Source: Pedobacter cryoconitis (GTDB lineage Bacteria; Bacteroidota; Bacteroidia; Sphingobacteriales; Sphingobacteriaceae). From it: 64,000 bases of DNA. The stretch is taken from positions 1,860,001 through 1,924,000 of the forward strand of contig NZ_JACHCG010000001.1 of assembly GCF_014200595.1 (NCBI RefSeq), given 5' to 3'. This document shows positions 37,690 to 46,702 of this stretch, one piece after another. Numbering within the stretch: position 1 is the first letter of the stretch; each line of letters starts with the position of its first letter. A program made the translations under genes and the position numbers. Under the pieces are notes generated by a model that worked only from the letters and a program-made list of their open reading frames with translations, was not told the DNA's origin and did not search any database.

Positions 37690-38343
37690 ATGAGCAGTTT
37701 TAATTTAAGTAAAGGGGATAGATTTTCCCTTTCCAAGGCAGCGCCTGGACTATCAATTGTGAAAATCGGAATGGGATGGAACCCCAACGATGAGCCGGGC
37801 GGGCCAGAATTTGATCTTGATGTGTCTGCATTTTCAATTGGCGGTGATTTTAAAATCCCTTCTGATTCTTATTTCACCTTTTACGGCCAGCTCCGTATGG
37901 GCAATAAAATTGAGGACAAAATAGAGAAAGGCTTATTCAGGCCGCTAACTGAGGATGGAGCGATTATCGGGGCTATTGATGATCCGGATGGAACCAGAAG
38001 TAACGGTGATGATGATGAAGATATGTTTATTGATTTAACGAAAGTCAGCCACAAGATTGAACAGATTATTATTTGCTGTACGATTTGTAAATATCCTCAC
38101 GACAACAAAAAAGACCGCAGAACATTGGAACTGAATTTTGGACAAGTAAATGATTGTTATATCCGTATTGCAGATGAAAGTAATGGTAACGAGATTCTTC
38201 GCTATGATTTGAAAGATCAGTATACCAATGAAGATGCGCTGGAATTCGGCAGGTTATTCCGTGTTGGTGATAGCTGGGAATTCGAAGCTATGGGCAGAGC
38301 GCATACCGGCAGCTTACAAACATTAGTAGACATGTATACCTAA
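37690..38343 (+). CDS. TerD-family protein, copy 2
   Basis: A 217-aa TerD domain protein with the canonical N-terminal FNLSKGDRFSLSKAAPGL, then GMGWNP, FDLDVSAFSI and a strongly acidic GDDDEDMFIDL calcium-site segment. It has an insertion of about 25 residues after strand 4 (region MGNKIEDKIEKGLF) relative to copy 1. The pair is 10 nt apart and probably forms a hetero-oligomer. TerC is encoded two genes downstream. Confidence 0.92.
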   Translation: MSSFNLSKGDRFSLSKAAPGLSIVKIGMGWNPNDEPGGPEFDLDVSAFSIGGDFKIPSDSYFTFYGQLRMGNKIEDKIEKGLFRPLTEDGAIIGAIDDPDGTRSNGDDDEDMFIDLTKVSHKIEQIIICCTICKYPHDNKKDRRTLELNFGQVNDCYIRIADESNGNEILRYDLKDQYTNEDALEFGRLFRVGDSWEFEAMGRAHTGSLQTLVDMYT

Positions 38344-38357
38344 TAAAAATAGAAATT

Positions 38358-39101
38358 ATGGCATTTGATTTAAATAAAAATGATGGTTCTGCTCCTGTGG
38401 ATTCATCTGATAAAGCTAAAGGGGCATCTAAATTTGACCTTTCAAAAAAAGAGACAACAGCAGTTGCCGGAACAGAAAATCCGTCAAAGCCGAAAACGTG
38501 GATCATTGGATTAATTGGCGTTTTAATAATTGGCGGTGGGATCTGGTACTATTCGTCTACTGCAAAAAAAGCAGACGCTATTCACCATACATCAACTGAA
38601 GTCGTCCCATTAGATCCGGTTGTAGCAGTTGAAGCTGAAACTCAGTCCAAATTACAGCCTGATATCGTGGATACGTCCGTTACAGCTTTGAAAACCAGTC
38701 CACCACAGCCAGTTGCTGAAAATGTAGTAAAAGATAAGAATGCAGCCAGTTTAAATCGTAAAATTCCCGTTTCTTTTCGTCAGGGCTCTTTTGCCTTTGC
38801 GAGAGTAAACAAAAAGATAATTAAACGTATCATTACTTATTTGTCTGAAAATCCTGCTGCATTAATACATATAAACGGATATGCAAGTAGCGAAGGTTCT
38901 TTAACCATTAATCAAACTATCTCTCAGAAAAGAGCTGATGCATTCAAAAAATACCTGGTTTCAAATCATATTGCAGAAAGCAGGATCATCGCAATGGGGA
39001 AAGGAATTGAAAATCCAATCGCATCAAATGATAGTAATACTGGCAGAAGAAAGAATAGAAGAGTTGAAATTACGCTTCCATCTAATCAAACTCAAAACTA
39101 A
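38358..39101 (+). CDS. Inner-membrane OmpA-domain protein with TerD-like N-terminal motifs
   Basis: A 247-aa protein with a cytosolic N-terminal segment of about 47 residues, one transmembrane helix (about 48-67), a linker, and a C-terminal OmpA/MotB peptidoglycan-binding domain (about 130-247; HINGYASSEGS, then RRKNRRVEITL). The cytosolic segment carries two copies of F-D-L-[NS]-K (3-7 and 26-30). The same motif opens TerD copy 2 as FNLSK, so this tail may dock on or mimic TerD. The protein would tie the cytosolic TerD/ATPase complex to the cell wall. The docking idea is inference. Confidence 0.85.
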   Translation: MAFDLNKNDGSAPVDSSDKAKGASKFDLSKKETTAVAGTENPSKPKTWIIGLIGVLIIGGGIWYYSSTAKKADAIHHTSTEVVPLDPVVAVEAETQSKLQPDIVDTSVTALKTSPPQPVAENVVKDKNAASLNRKIPVSFRQGSFAFARVNKKIIKRIITYLSENPAALIHINGYASSEGSLTINQTISQKRADAFKKYLVSNHIAESRIIAMGKGIENPIASNDSNTGRRKNRRVEITLPSNQTQN

Positions 39102-39122
39102 CCTGTTAAATAATAACGTATA

Positions 39123-39932
39123 ATGGATTTTTTACATACTATTTTAGGTGACGATATCCAGGCAGGACTACTCATCATCCTGAATTTAATTGTTATAGAA
39201 AGCTTGCTTTCAGTAGATAACGCGGCAGTTTTGGCAACCATGGTAATGGATCTTCCAAAAAACCAAAGAGATAAAGCATTAAAATATGGTATTATTGGTG
39301 CCTATGTATTTCGTGGTATTTGTTTACTGCTGGCTGCATGGCTGGTTACGATCTGGTGGTTAAAGCCTCTGGGCGGACTTTATCTTTTATACCTGGCGTT
39401 TGATTACTTCAGAAAAAAGAATGCTGAAAAAGAAGAGGAAGAAGTAGATAAAAGTAAAAGCTGGATCTATAAATCTACAGTCGGTTTAGTTGGGGCATTC
39501 TGGGCAACTGTTGCATTAGTAGAGGTAATGGATCTGGCGTTTTCTATAGATAACGTTTTTGCAGCAGTTGCATTTACCGACCATATCTGGCTTATTTATA
39601 TTGGCGTTTTTATTGGGATCCTTGCAATGCGTTTTGTAGCACAGGCATTTGTGAAGCTAATGGAGAAGTTTAGTTTCCTGGAAACGGTTGCATTTATTGT
39701 AATTGGGGTATTGGGGGTTAAACTTACTTCTTCTTTGTTTACTCATTTTTATCCGGGATCACCAATCTCTCATCTGATAGAAAGTGAAAAGACAGATTTA
39801 CTGATCTCGATCTTCACCGTAGCTATATTTATTATTCCTGTAATTACTTCAATCCTGTTTAATTATCCGAAGAAGAATAGCATAGGAGCAACTGTTGCTG
39901 AGCAAGCAGCAGAGGTGTTGGACAAAGCATAA
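39123..39932 (+). CDS. terC: TerC/Alx-family membrane protein
   Basis: A 269-aa polytopic protein with about seven helices and the acidic membrane motifs ESLLSVDNAAVLATM and DLAFSIDNVFAAVAF. TerC-type proteins transport Mn2+ in E. coli (Alx) and Bacillus and work with TerD proteins in stress operons. This is the last gene of the nine-gene unit, 21 nt after the OmpA-domain gene and followed by a terminator. It ties the whole operon to metal or envelope stress. Confidence 0.9.
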   Translation: MDFLHTILGDDIQAGLLIILNLIVIESLLSVDNAAVLATMVMDLPKNQRDKALKYGIIGAYVFRGICLLLAAWLVTIWWLKPLGGLYLLYLAFDYFRKKNAEKEEEEVDKSKSWIYKSTVGLVGAFWATVALVEVMDLAFSIDNVFAAVAFTDHIWLIYIGVFIGILAMRFVAQAFVKLMEKFSFLETVAFIVIGVLGVKLTSSLFTHFYPGSPISHLIESEKTDLLISIFTVAIFIIPVITSILFNYPKKNSIGATVAEQAAEVLDKA

Positions 39933-39941
39933 TCCCTGTCA

Positions 39942-39966
39942 ATTCGGGGAACACAGTTCCCCGAAT
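39942..39966. terminator. Bidirectional terminator of the Ter-type operon
   Basis: ATTCGGGGAA and TTCCCCGAAT form a perfect 10-bp stem with a 5-nt loop between the convergent TerC and DyP peroxidase stops. T-tract weak. Confidence 0.7.
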
Positions 39967-39971
39967 CCGTA

Positions 39972-41537
39972 TCAGCTAATCAATCCCCTCACAGTAGAAA
40001 CCGACGGACAAAAGAAATAGCCCCCTCCAGTCGGAATAACAAAGGTTTTTTCAGCCGTTATTTCTTTAGTTTGCCTGTTATCGTCCATAAACTTGCACCA
40101 TTTAACTCCATTTTCATCTTCCTCACCATTTTGCCCAACCAGGATATCATATCCCATAGCCGTAGGCCTGCCTGGCTCATTCATCCATTTTTGTGTCAAT
40201 CTCTCAAACTGCCGCTCAATAGAAGTTTGATAAGACAAGAATAAAAGGCCTCTTTCAGTCTCATTTACAGGGTTCTCCGGATTATCAAAATCGTAAGGTT
40301 TGCCAAAAGGAATACCTCTCCGGATAATTCTGAATGTAGCACTGTCTGTTTCTTTTCCCAGGTCTGTAGGTAAATCCCTTGGGTTAACTTTACGGATATG
40401 CGCAAATGCCGGACATTTCATTCCTGGCTGATCCGCTTTTACACTGGCAACTTGTTTTCCGTCACGCAGCCGGAAAACAGGGGTATCCGCGTTGAAATTA
40501 AAATTATTGTAATTCTCAGGAGCTACCTCTTGTTCTCCTAATATAACAGGCTTTCCATCTTTAAATCTTCCAACCAGCTTAGCCAGAAAAGTTTCATAAT
40601 CCTCTCCCTGAAAATCTGGTGTATTGATCAGTTGCTGAAACATCGTTTTAGAATACGTATTGAAAGTAGCGACATCCTGCTTCAACCTTCTGAAAACAAG
40701 AAACGATCCATTTTTCAAAAAATCACTCTTTTCATTCTCGCTGGCTGGTTCCGGTTCTCTATAATTATCCGGAGATTGTTTAGCGTAACCAAATACAAAC
40801 TGACCCGGCCAGATCAGCATTTTTCCTGGTGCAGCAAACTCCGGAGCAGATGGATTTTCATTTCCCTCCGCCACTAACCTGTCTATGAGTAAAGTTTTTC
40901 TTTCCTTATCTACAAAACCACGAACAGAAGGCTGTGAAATCCCATCCTTAAATCCAAAATGTTCTCTATCCTCATCCAGTCTTCCTCCATTTTCTTCATA
41001 AATCACAGTTAAAGCAAACTCCGTAAGCTTTGCTTTAAGTTCTTCCACTCTTTTCAGTAATGTGGTTTCGTTATCTGAAGCAGCAATCAAAAAAATATCT
41101 GCTCCATTCTGCTCATTTCCTAGCTTCCAGTTTTTTTTATTGCCTTCATTTGTAGTATCAGATGGATCTCCCAATAAAGATGATCTCGCTGCCAGCCCTA
41201 ACTTGTAAGCTAAATCTACTTCCTCCGCATCCATTTTAAATTTCCCTAACAGCTTCTTTCCAAAGCCAATATTGATCCAGAACAGATTCTGCTCAATGGT
41301 CAGCGTAAAGCTCTCTTTACCGCGGATTCCGGCTTGTTTTGCGCGGGCAACTCTATCTTCCTTGTAAGTCAGGGCCTCACGCATTGTCGTTATCTTAGGT
41401 AACAGGTAATTAAGGAAACCATTTAAATCACTTTGTGCATTTACCTGGCATCCTGCGAAATACTGAAAAGGCATTCGAAAACCTGGAATTATATTTCCCT
41501 GGATTTCATCTATCTCTAAAATAGGTTCCGCTATCAT
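39972..41537 (-). CDS. DyP-type heme peroxidase
   Basis: A 521-aa dye-decolorising peroxidase. The catalytic Asp lies in FGFKDGISQP (GxxDG motif) and the proximal heme His in CPAFAHIRKVNPRD. RRGIPFG follows downstream. No signal peptide. Oxidises phenolic or dye-like substrates with H2O2. Its ATG overlaps the stop of the upstream 387-aa gene (TAATG), so the two proteins are made together and probably work together. Confidence 0.93.
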   Translation of the reverse strand: MIAEPILEIDEIQGNIIPGFRMPFQYFAGCQVNAQSDLNGFLNYLLPKITTMREALTYKEDRVARAKQAGIRGKESFTLTIEQNLFWINIGFGKKLLGKFKMDAEEVDLAYKLGLAARSSLLGDPSDTTNEGNKKNWKLGNEQNGADIFLIAASDNETTLLKRVEELKAKLTEFALTVIYEENGGRLDEDREHFGFKDGISQPSVRGFVDKERKTLLIDRLVAEGNENPSAPEFAAPGKMLIWPGQFVFGYAKQSPDNYREPEPASENEKSDFLKNGSFLVFRRLKQDVATFNTYSKTMFQQLINTPDFQGEDYETFLAKLVGRFKDGKPVILGEQEVAPENYNNFNFNADTPVFRLRDGKQVASVKADQPGMKCPAFAHIRKVNPRDLPTDLGKETDSATFRIIRRGIPFGKPYDFDNPENPVNETERGLLFLSYQTSIERQFERLTQKWMNEPGRPTAMGYDILVGQNGEEDENGVKWCKFMDDNRQTKEITAEKTFVIPTGGGYFFCPSVSTVRGLIS

Positions 41538-42700
41538 TATTCAAAATCATATTTAATCATCCTGGCACCTGGCTGAGCACTGATATTACCTGACTGGATG
41601 GTTGCACTAATCAGGGCGAAGTCCTTAAGCTTACTTAAAGCCGGTTTTTTATCACAATAATTACCACATTCTTCTGTCTGAGGTAAAGTATTCTCCAACT
41701 TTAACGCTTTGCCATAAATTACCATCTCAATCATTTCTGCCAGCTGCGCACCATATCTTAGTGGCTCCCCGCCAACCTTAATATCTTCCAAACCGAAATT
41801 TGCACCAGCGGGCAGTGAAAACTCAGCTCTCAAAATCATCCCTTTAGTTTTATCACCTCTGGTTACCTTCCAGAAATCTTTAACCTGATAACCATCCGGC
41901 ACTTCTATTCCTGCTGATTTCAACTTGCTTATATACAGTCCAATCGGATCGTTCAGCGTGACCGAAAGACCTTGTCTGACTAAAGCATTAACAGCAGCAC
42001 CTATAGACGGATCACTAAACCTTTCTTCGGCTCCAAAACCAGAACAGCAAATCAGGTCATGCGTATCAGTTACCGGATCGGCAGTGCCATTTTTTCTCAA
42101 TACTACTGCGCCCGCGGCCAGGTTGATTTCAGCGCCCAACGTATTGTTAGGCTGTATCAAGTGCATAATACCAAGCGTTGTATTCCATTTATTGTAAGGA
42201 TTATATTTGCCCGCGTTTGTAAATAAATCGGCTTTCTGAACCGCTGTGCTCACATATTTCTGATATAAGGAGAGCAGAATGTCTTCATCCTGATCTGCTA
42301 TGAACTGCCAGTACTCAGGCCCTTCGCAAGTGAAAACTACCTTAGTTAACTTGCCATCCTTTCTAAAGCTTAACCATTCCAGATACTCATCCTGATACCG
42401 GAATTTTTTTCCCTGGAAAGTATATAACTTCTCCGAAGCTTCCCACCGCTGTTGTGTTTGTTCAGCATTGGGATATTCCAAAAGCCAATGTCTTGGAAAA
42501 CCTTCCCATGTTATCGGGAGAACATCAGCGTTATCCGCTTCAGGATGCTGCAATTCATTAAAGAAAAACTGAGCGTATGGCGCAGGTAAATTACTTCTTT
42601 CCTTCTCTATCCATGCGGCAATAAGATCTCCCCATTTATCTTTAAGGTCTGCTGGCAGATCATCAGCAAATCCAGGTGTGTTAAATTGTTGAAGTGGCAT
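41537..42700 (-). CDS. Unrecognised 387-aa partner of the DyP peroxidase
   Basis: Cytosolic protein of 387 aa without a recognised domain. Notable blocks are YLEWLSFRKDGKLTKVVFTCEGPEYW, NKWNTTLGIMHLIQPNNTL and HDLICCSGFG; the C-terminal part has a Cys cluster (EECGNYCDKK). It is translationally coupled to the DyP gene. It may be a substrate-handling or maturation partner, or an encapsulated enzyme; this is inference from coupling alone. The gene is the first of its operon and is divergent from the histidine kinase gene. Confidence 0.6.
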   Translation of the reverse strand: MPLQQFNTPGFADDLPADLKDKWGDLIAAWIEKERSNLPAPYAQFFFNELQHPEADNADVLPITWEGFPRHWLLEYPNAEQTQQRWEASEKLYTFQGKKFRYQDEYLEWLSFRKDGKLTKVVFTCEGPEYWQFIADQDEDILLSLYQKYVSTAVQKADLFTNAGKYNPYNKWNTTLGIMHLIQPNNTLGAEINLAAGAVVLRKNGTADPVTDTHDLICCSGFGAEERFSDPSIGAAVNALVRQGLSVTLNDPIGLYISKLKSAGIEVPDGYQVKDFWKVTRGDKTKGMILRAEFSLPAGANFGLEDIKVGGEPLRYGAQLAEMIEMVIYGKALKLENTLPQTEECGNYCDKKPALSKLKDFALISATIQSGNISAQPGARMIKYDFE

Positions 42701-42735
42701 TTTGAAAAATTTAGTGAGTACTAAAGGTATTTCTG

Positions 42736-42785
42736 AACGTGATCATGTACAATAGCAATAAATAGCTATTGTACATGATCACGTT
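42736..42785. repeat. Perfect 21-bp inverted repeat in a divergent promoter region
   Basis: Two perfect 21-bp arms (42736-42756 and 42765-42785; core TGATCATGTACAATAGC) flank an 8-nt AT loop. No T-tract follows, so it is not a normal terminator. The left arm's TCATGTACAA is also exactly complementary to TTGTACATGA at 42874-42883, which contains the kinase start codon. It could be an operator, a cruciform or an RNA element. A second dyad, TTTAGTT-TGG-AACTAAA, lies at 42812-42828. Confidence 0.85.
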
Positions 42786-42879
42786 GATGACGAAAGACTT
42801 TCTTATTTAATTTTAGTTTGGAACTAAACAAAAAACAAGGAATTGGGTTATATGAACTATTAAAATTCCCTTTTTGTAC

Positions 42880-44649
42880 ATGAGCGACGTCCAACTACTA
42901 GATAAAAATCAATTAATTGAGGTTTTGAGTCAGACCAAAACTGCAACTGCCATTCATATAGGAGAAGATGCGCTGATCCAGATGGCTAATCAGGCTATGT
43001 TAACAATTTGGGATAAAGATCAGTCAGTTATCGGGAAGACTTTAGAAGATGCACTTCCGGAACTTAAGGGTCAGCCTTTTGCTCAAATGTTCAAAAAAGT
43101 ATGGCTGGAAGGAATAACCATTTCAGGAGTGGAGACAGCTGCCGATCTTAAAGTAGACGGAGAAATGAAAACCTTTTATTTTGATTTCGAATACCGGGCA
43201 ATAAAAAATGAATTCAATCAGACTATTTGTATCCTCCATACTGCAATTGATGTTACCGATAGAGTGACTAACCGCCAGCTGATGGAGGAATATTACAGCA
43301 AGGAGCTGGCACTAGAACGGGAACAGGCACTTAACGAAGAACTTGCGGCATCTAATGAAGAGCTCAATGCCGTAAACGAGGAACTCTCTCAAAGTCAGGA
43401 GGAACTGTTGGCCTTGAATGAAAGTTTAGAGAGAAGGGTGGAAGCCAGGGTAAAAGAACTCTCTGCCAGTGAAGCCCGGTATCGCAGAATTTCGGACGAA
43501 CTCGCAGCAATTAATGAAGAACTGACCGCCTCAAATGAAGAACTGGCCTTAGCACATGAACAATTAAAGGAAACTTTCGATGAGTTGGAAGATAAGGAAA
43601 TCGCCTTAAGGTTAGCTATTGAGGCTGCAAATTTTGGTACCTGGCATATACACTCTGAAAGCAGGGCATTTATAACCTCAGTACGCCTCAGGGAACTATT
43701 TGGGTATGATGCAACTCATGAAATTACTATTGAAGAGGCGCTCGGACAGATTACAGAAGAATACCGGCCATATGTTACAGAAAAACTGGAAAATGCACTT
43801 GCTGGTAATGGAGATTATGATGTTTCTTATCCTGTTATTGGATTTAATGATAAAAAAATCCGCTGGCTTAGAGCAATAGGTAACCTGAAGGCAGATAAGT
43901 CTGGAGAATTTTCTTCTTTCACCGGGGTTGTGATGGATATTTCTGTAATTAAAAAGGATGAGCAGCGTAAAAATGATTTTATTGCAATGGTCAGCCACGA
44001 ATTAAAAACACCACTTACTTCACTCAACGGATATATTCAGGTACTTCAGCGTAAGGCTATTGTTTTTCAGGACAAATTTGTAAACAGTTCACTGGAAATG
44101 GCCGCCAAACAGGTTAAAAAGATGACCGGTATGGTCAATGGATTTCTAAATGTTTCCAGGTTGGAATCGGGAAAAATTGTGCTTAACCTGAGCCATTTTT
44201 CTTTGACAGATTTGATTGATGTGGTGGTAGAAGAAAGCAGGTTGATGGAGACAAGTCATATTATAAATTTTCAAAGTTGTGAGCATACACCTGTATATGC
44301 TGATTATGATAAGATTGGTAATGTAATAGTCAATCTTTTGAGTAATGCAGTTAAATATGCACCTACGGTTAAAAATATAGAAGTTACCTGTACAGTCATT
44401 AATCAAATGGTGCAGGTAGGCGTGAGAGATCATGGTATAGGTATTGGCGTTAAAGATATTAATAAGCTTTTTGACCGCTATTACCGGGTAGAAAGTAATA
44501 GCCAGGTTTCTGGTTTTGGAATCGGACTTTATCTGAGTGCTGAGATTATCGCCCGGCACAATGGCACAATCTGGGTAGAAAGTGAATTTGGTAAAGGCGC
44601 TACCTTTTATTTTAATCTGCCATTATACCAAGAAGAGATAAAAATGTAA
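42880..44649 (+). CDS. PAS-domain sensor histidine kinase
   Basis: A 589-aa cytosolic histidine kinase from the ATG at 42880. It has an N-terminal PAS domain (about 8-130), then a long coiled signalling helix (about 140-245) with repeated EELxASNEEL and NEEL heptads. A second PAS/PAC domain follows at about 246-360, then HisKA (MVSHELKTPL, H373) and HATPase_c (NVIVNLLSNAVKYAP; VRDHGIGIG; GFGIGLYLSAEI). No transmembrane segment, so it senses a cytosolic or diffusible signal. No response-regulator gene is adjacent. The start lies in a region complementary to the upstream hairpin. Confidence 0.93.
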   Translation: MSDVQLLDKNQLIEVLSQTKTATAIHIGEDALIQMANQAMLTIWDKDQSVIGKTLEDALPELKGQPFAQMFKKVWLEGITISGVETAADLKVDGEMKTFYFDFEYRAIKNEFNQTICILHTAIDVTDRVTNRQLMEEYYSKELALEREQALNEELAASNEELNAVNEELSQSQEELLALNESLERRVEARVKELSASEARYRRISDELAAINEELTASNEELALAHEQLKETFDELEDKEIALRLAIEAANFGTWHIHSESRAFITSVRLRELFGYDATHEITIEEALGQITEEYRPYVTEKLENALAGNGDYDVSYPVIGFNDKKIRWLRAIGNLKADKSGEFSSFTGVVMDISVIKKDEQRKNDFIAMVSHELKTPLTSLNGYIQVLQRKAIVFQDKFVNSSLEMAAKQVKKMTGMVNGFLNVSRLESGKIVLNLSHFSLTDLIDVVVEESRLMETSHIINFQSCEHTPVYADYDKIGNVIVNLLSNAVKYAPTVKNIEVTCTVINQMVQVGVRDHGIGIGVKDINKLFDRYYRVESNSQVSGFGIGLYLSAEIIARHNGTIWVESEFGKGATFYFNLPLYQEEIKM

Positions 44650-44749
44650 TTTAATAATCAAATAAACGGTTTAAAATAATTGTGGCTTGATTATACTTGC
44701 CTTTTACACAGCTGTGCTGTACCTTTATTAAACTAAAAGGAAAAATCAT

Positions 44750-45241
44750 ATGAATACTGAAAAAGCCATTCTTGCAGGCGGTTGTTTCTGGGGAGTGGAA
44801 GAGCTTATCCGTCATTACCCGGGTGTTATTTCAACAGTCGTAGGTTATACCGGAGGAGATGTACCCAACGCAACTTACCGTAACCATGGAACACACGCCG
44901 AAGGCATAGAGATCGTATTTGATCCATCAAAATTATCATATCGCGGATTACTTGAATATTTTTTCCAGATTCATGATCCGACAACACGCAACAGACAAGG
45001 TAACGACATCGGAACCTCTTATCGTTCTGCTATTTTTTATACAGATGACACGCAGCGCGAAACGGCGAATACTTTAATTGCAGAAATGGATGCCTCAGGA
45101 GTATGGCCGGGGAAAGTTATAACAGAGGTTGTCCAGGCGGCTGATTTCTGGAATGCAGAAGAGGAACATCAGGATTATTTGCAAAAACAGCCATACGGTT
45201 ATACCTGTCACTTTGAAAGACCGGACTGGAAATTGAGTTAA
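44750..45241 (+). CDS. msrA: Peptide-methionine (S)-S-oxide reductase
   Basis: A 163-aa MsrA repairing methionine-S-sulfoxide. The active site is [12 protein letters not shown] (Cys12), with [22 protein letters not shown] and the C-terminal [17 protein letters not shown]. No MsrB fused. It is followed 10 nt later by an SDR gene. Confidence 0.96.
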   Translation: MNTEKAILAGGCFWGVEELIRHYPGVISTVVGYTGGDVPNATYRNHGTHAEGIEIVFDPSKLSYRGLLEYFFQIHDPTTRNRQGNDIGTSYRSAIFYTDDTQRETANTLIAEMDASGVWPGKVITEVVQAADFWNAEEEHQDYLQKQPYGYTCHFERPDWKLS

Positions 45242-45251
45242 CATTTTATTA

Positions 45252-45986
45252 ATGGCCAGAATATTTATTACCGGTTCAGCTGATGGACTTGGACAATTAG
45301 CAGCAAAACAACTGGTGGCACAGGGTCACCGGGTTGTACTGCATGCACGTAATGCAGAGCGGGCTAAATTAGCAATGGATAATGTACCTGGTGCTGATAA
45401 CGCGCTCGTTGCTGATTTATCCAATATTGAAGAAACAAAAAAGCTGGCTGCCGAAGTTAGTGCTATAGGACAATTTGATGTCATTATTCATAATGCAGGT
45501 GTTTATCAGGTAGCGGCCAATTTGACTTTTGCTGTAAATACGCTGGCACCCTATATCCTGACAGCTTTAATCCATAAGCCAAAACGCATTATTTATCTCA
45601 GTTCTGAATTGCATATGGGGGGTAATCCTGATCTGATTAATTTGGACTATAAGATTGACCGGACAAGTTATTCAGACTCTAAAATGCAGGTCTTAATGCT
45701 TTGCAAAGCCGTTGCGCGTAAATGGCCTGAAGTTTTTTCCAATGCTGTTGATCCGGGCTGGGTCCCTACAAAAATGGGCGGGCAAGGAGCACCTGACAAC
45801 CTGGAAGAAGGTTTTCAGACGCAGATATGGCTTGCTGTCAGCGATGATCAGCAGGCCCGGGTAAGTGGCCGTTATTTTCATCACCTGAAAGAAGCGAAGT
45901 ATTTAGCTGCAACTGATGATATTCATCTTCAGGAGAAATTACTTGCAATTTGTGAACAGCTCAGCGGTATCCCTTTTCTTAAATAA
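45252..45986 (+). CDS. SDR-family oxidoreductase
   Basis: A 244-aa short-chain dehydrogenase with cofactor loop GSADGLG, NAG motif (IIHNAGVYQ), Ser in YLSSELHM and the catalytic YSDSK, all canonical. The motif DPGWVPTKMGG resembles retinol-dehydrogenase-like SDRs. Probably co-transcribed with msrA (10-nt gap). Substrate unknown. Confidence 0.9.
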   Translation: MARIFITGSADGLGQLAAKQLVAQGHRVVLHARNAERAKLAMDNVPGADNALVADLSNIEETKKLAAEVSAIGQFDVIIHNAGVYQVAANLTFAVNTLAPYILTALIHKPKRIIYLSSELHMGGNPDLINLDYKIDRTSYSDSKMQVLMLCKAVARKWPEVFSNAVDPGWVPTKMGGQGAPDNLEEGFQTQIWLAVSDDQQARVSGRYFHHLKEAKYLAATDDIHLQEKLLAICEQLSGIPFLK

Positions 45987-46141
45987 CTTTTATATCCTCT
46001 TTTAACAGGACATTTTATATACAGTTCAGCTGAGTAAGTGAACAGTTCAAGCGAATTTTTGGTTGCCTGGGCTATTTAATTCCTAAGTACAGCCACCTGC
46101 TCAGTAAATTTGGTACAACACCACCTGTTAAAAAAGAAGGG

Positions 46142-46684
46142 ATGAAAATTAAAGTTGAACAATACAATCCGTTGTGGAAAGAATCATTTAATCAAATTAA
46201 AGTTGAATTAAGTGAAGTCATGGCTTCACTTAACCCACAGATAGAACATATTGGTGGTACAGCTGTAGAAGGTTTATCTGCTAAATCTATTATAGATATT
46301 CTGATCGGTGTAGACGATATTGATGAGCTGAACATAATTCCGGCTTTGCTCATGGATAAAGGTTACGTCTATTATGAAAACTATAACGAAGATATGCCGT
46401 ATCGCAGATTTTTCGTCAACTTAACAAGTTCCCCGCTGCGTTCAGCTCACATTCATGTCTTACAATTGAACTCCGTACACTGGATACGCCACATTGCTTT
46501 TCGTGATTACCTTCGTACTTATCCCGGCATCAAAACTGAATATCAACTGCTGAAAGAAAAATTGAGTCAGCAGGAATGGAAGGACGGTAACGATTATAAT
46601 GAAGGGAAAAACTCATTCCTGAAAAATGAAGAGCGGAAAGCTATCAAATGGTATAAATCCATAGTCAGGATGCAACCGATTTAA
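46142..46684 (+). CDS. GrpB-family nucleotidyltransferase-like protein
   Basis: A 180-aa protein of the GrpB/UPF0157 family, whose fold is related to nucleotidyltransferases. The signature is IEHIGGTAVEGLSAKSIIDILIGV and later HIHVLQLNSVHWIRHIAFRDYLRT. Biological role is uncertain in the whole family. A TAAATTTG at 46105-46112 may be its -7 element. Confidence 0.9.
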   Translation: MKIKVEQYNPLWKESFNQIKVELSEVMASLNPQIEHIGGTAVEGLSAKSIIDILIGVDDIDELNIIPALLMDKGYVYYENYNEDMPYRRFFVNLTSSPLRSAHIHVLQLNSVHWIRHIAFRDYLRTYPGIKTEYQLLKEKLSQQEWKDGNDYNEGKNSFLKNEERKAIKWYKSIVRMQPI

Positions 46685-46702
46685 GATAGTACAGACAATA
46701 GT

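Noticed and set aside
37113..38343. Tellurite-resistance island call for the TerD genes
   Set aside because: TerA, TerB, TerE, TerF and TerZ-type partners are missing and the surrounding genes are NTPases and envelope proteins; calling it tellurite resistance would overstate what TerD/TerC show.
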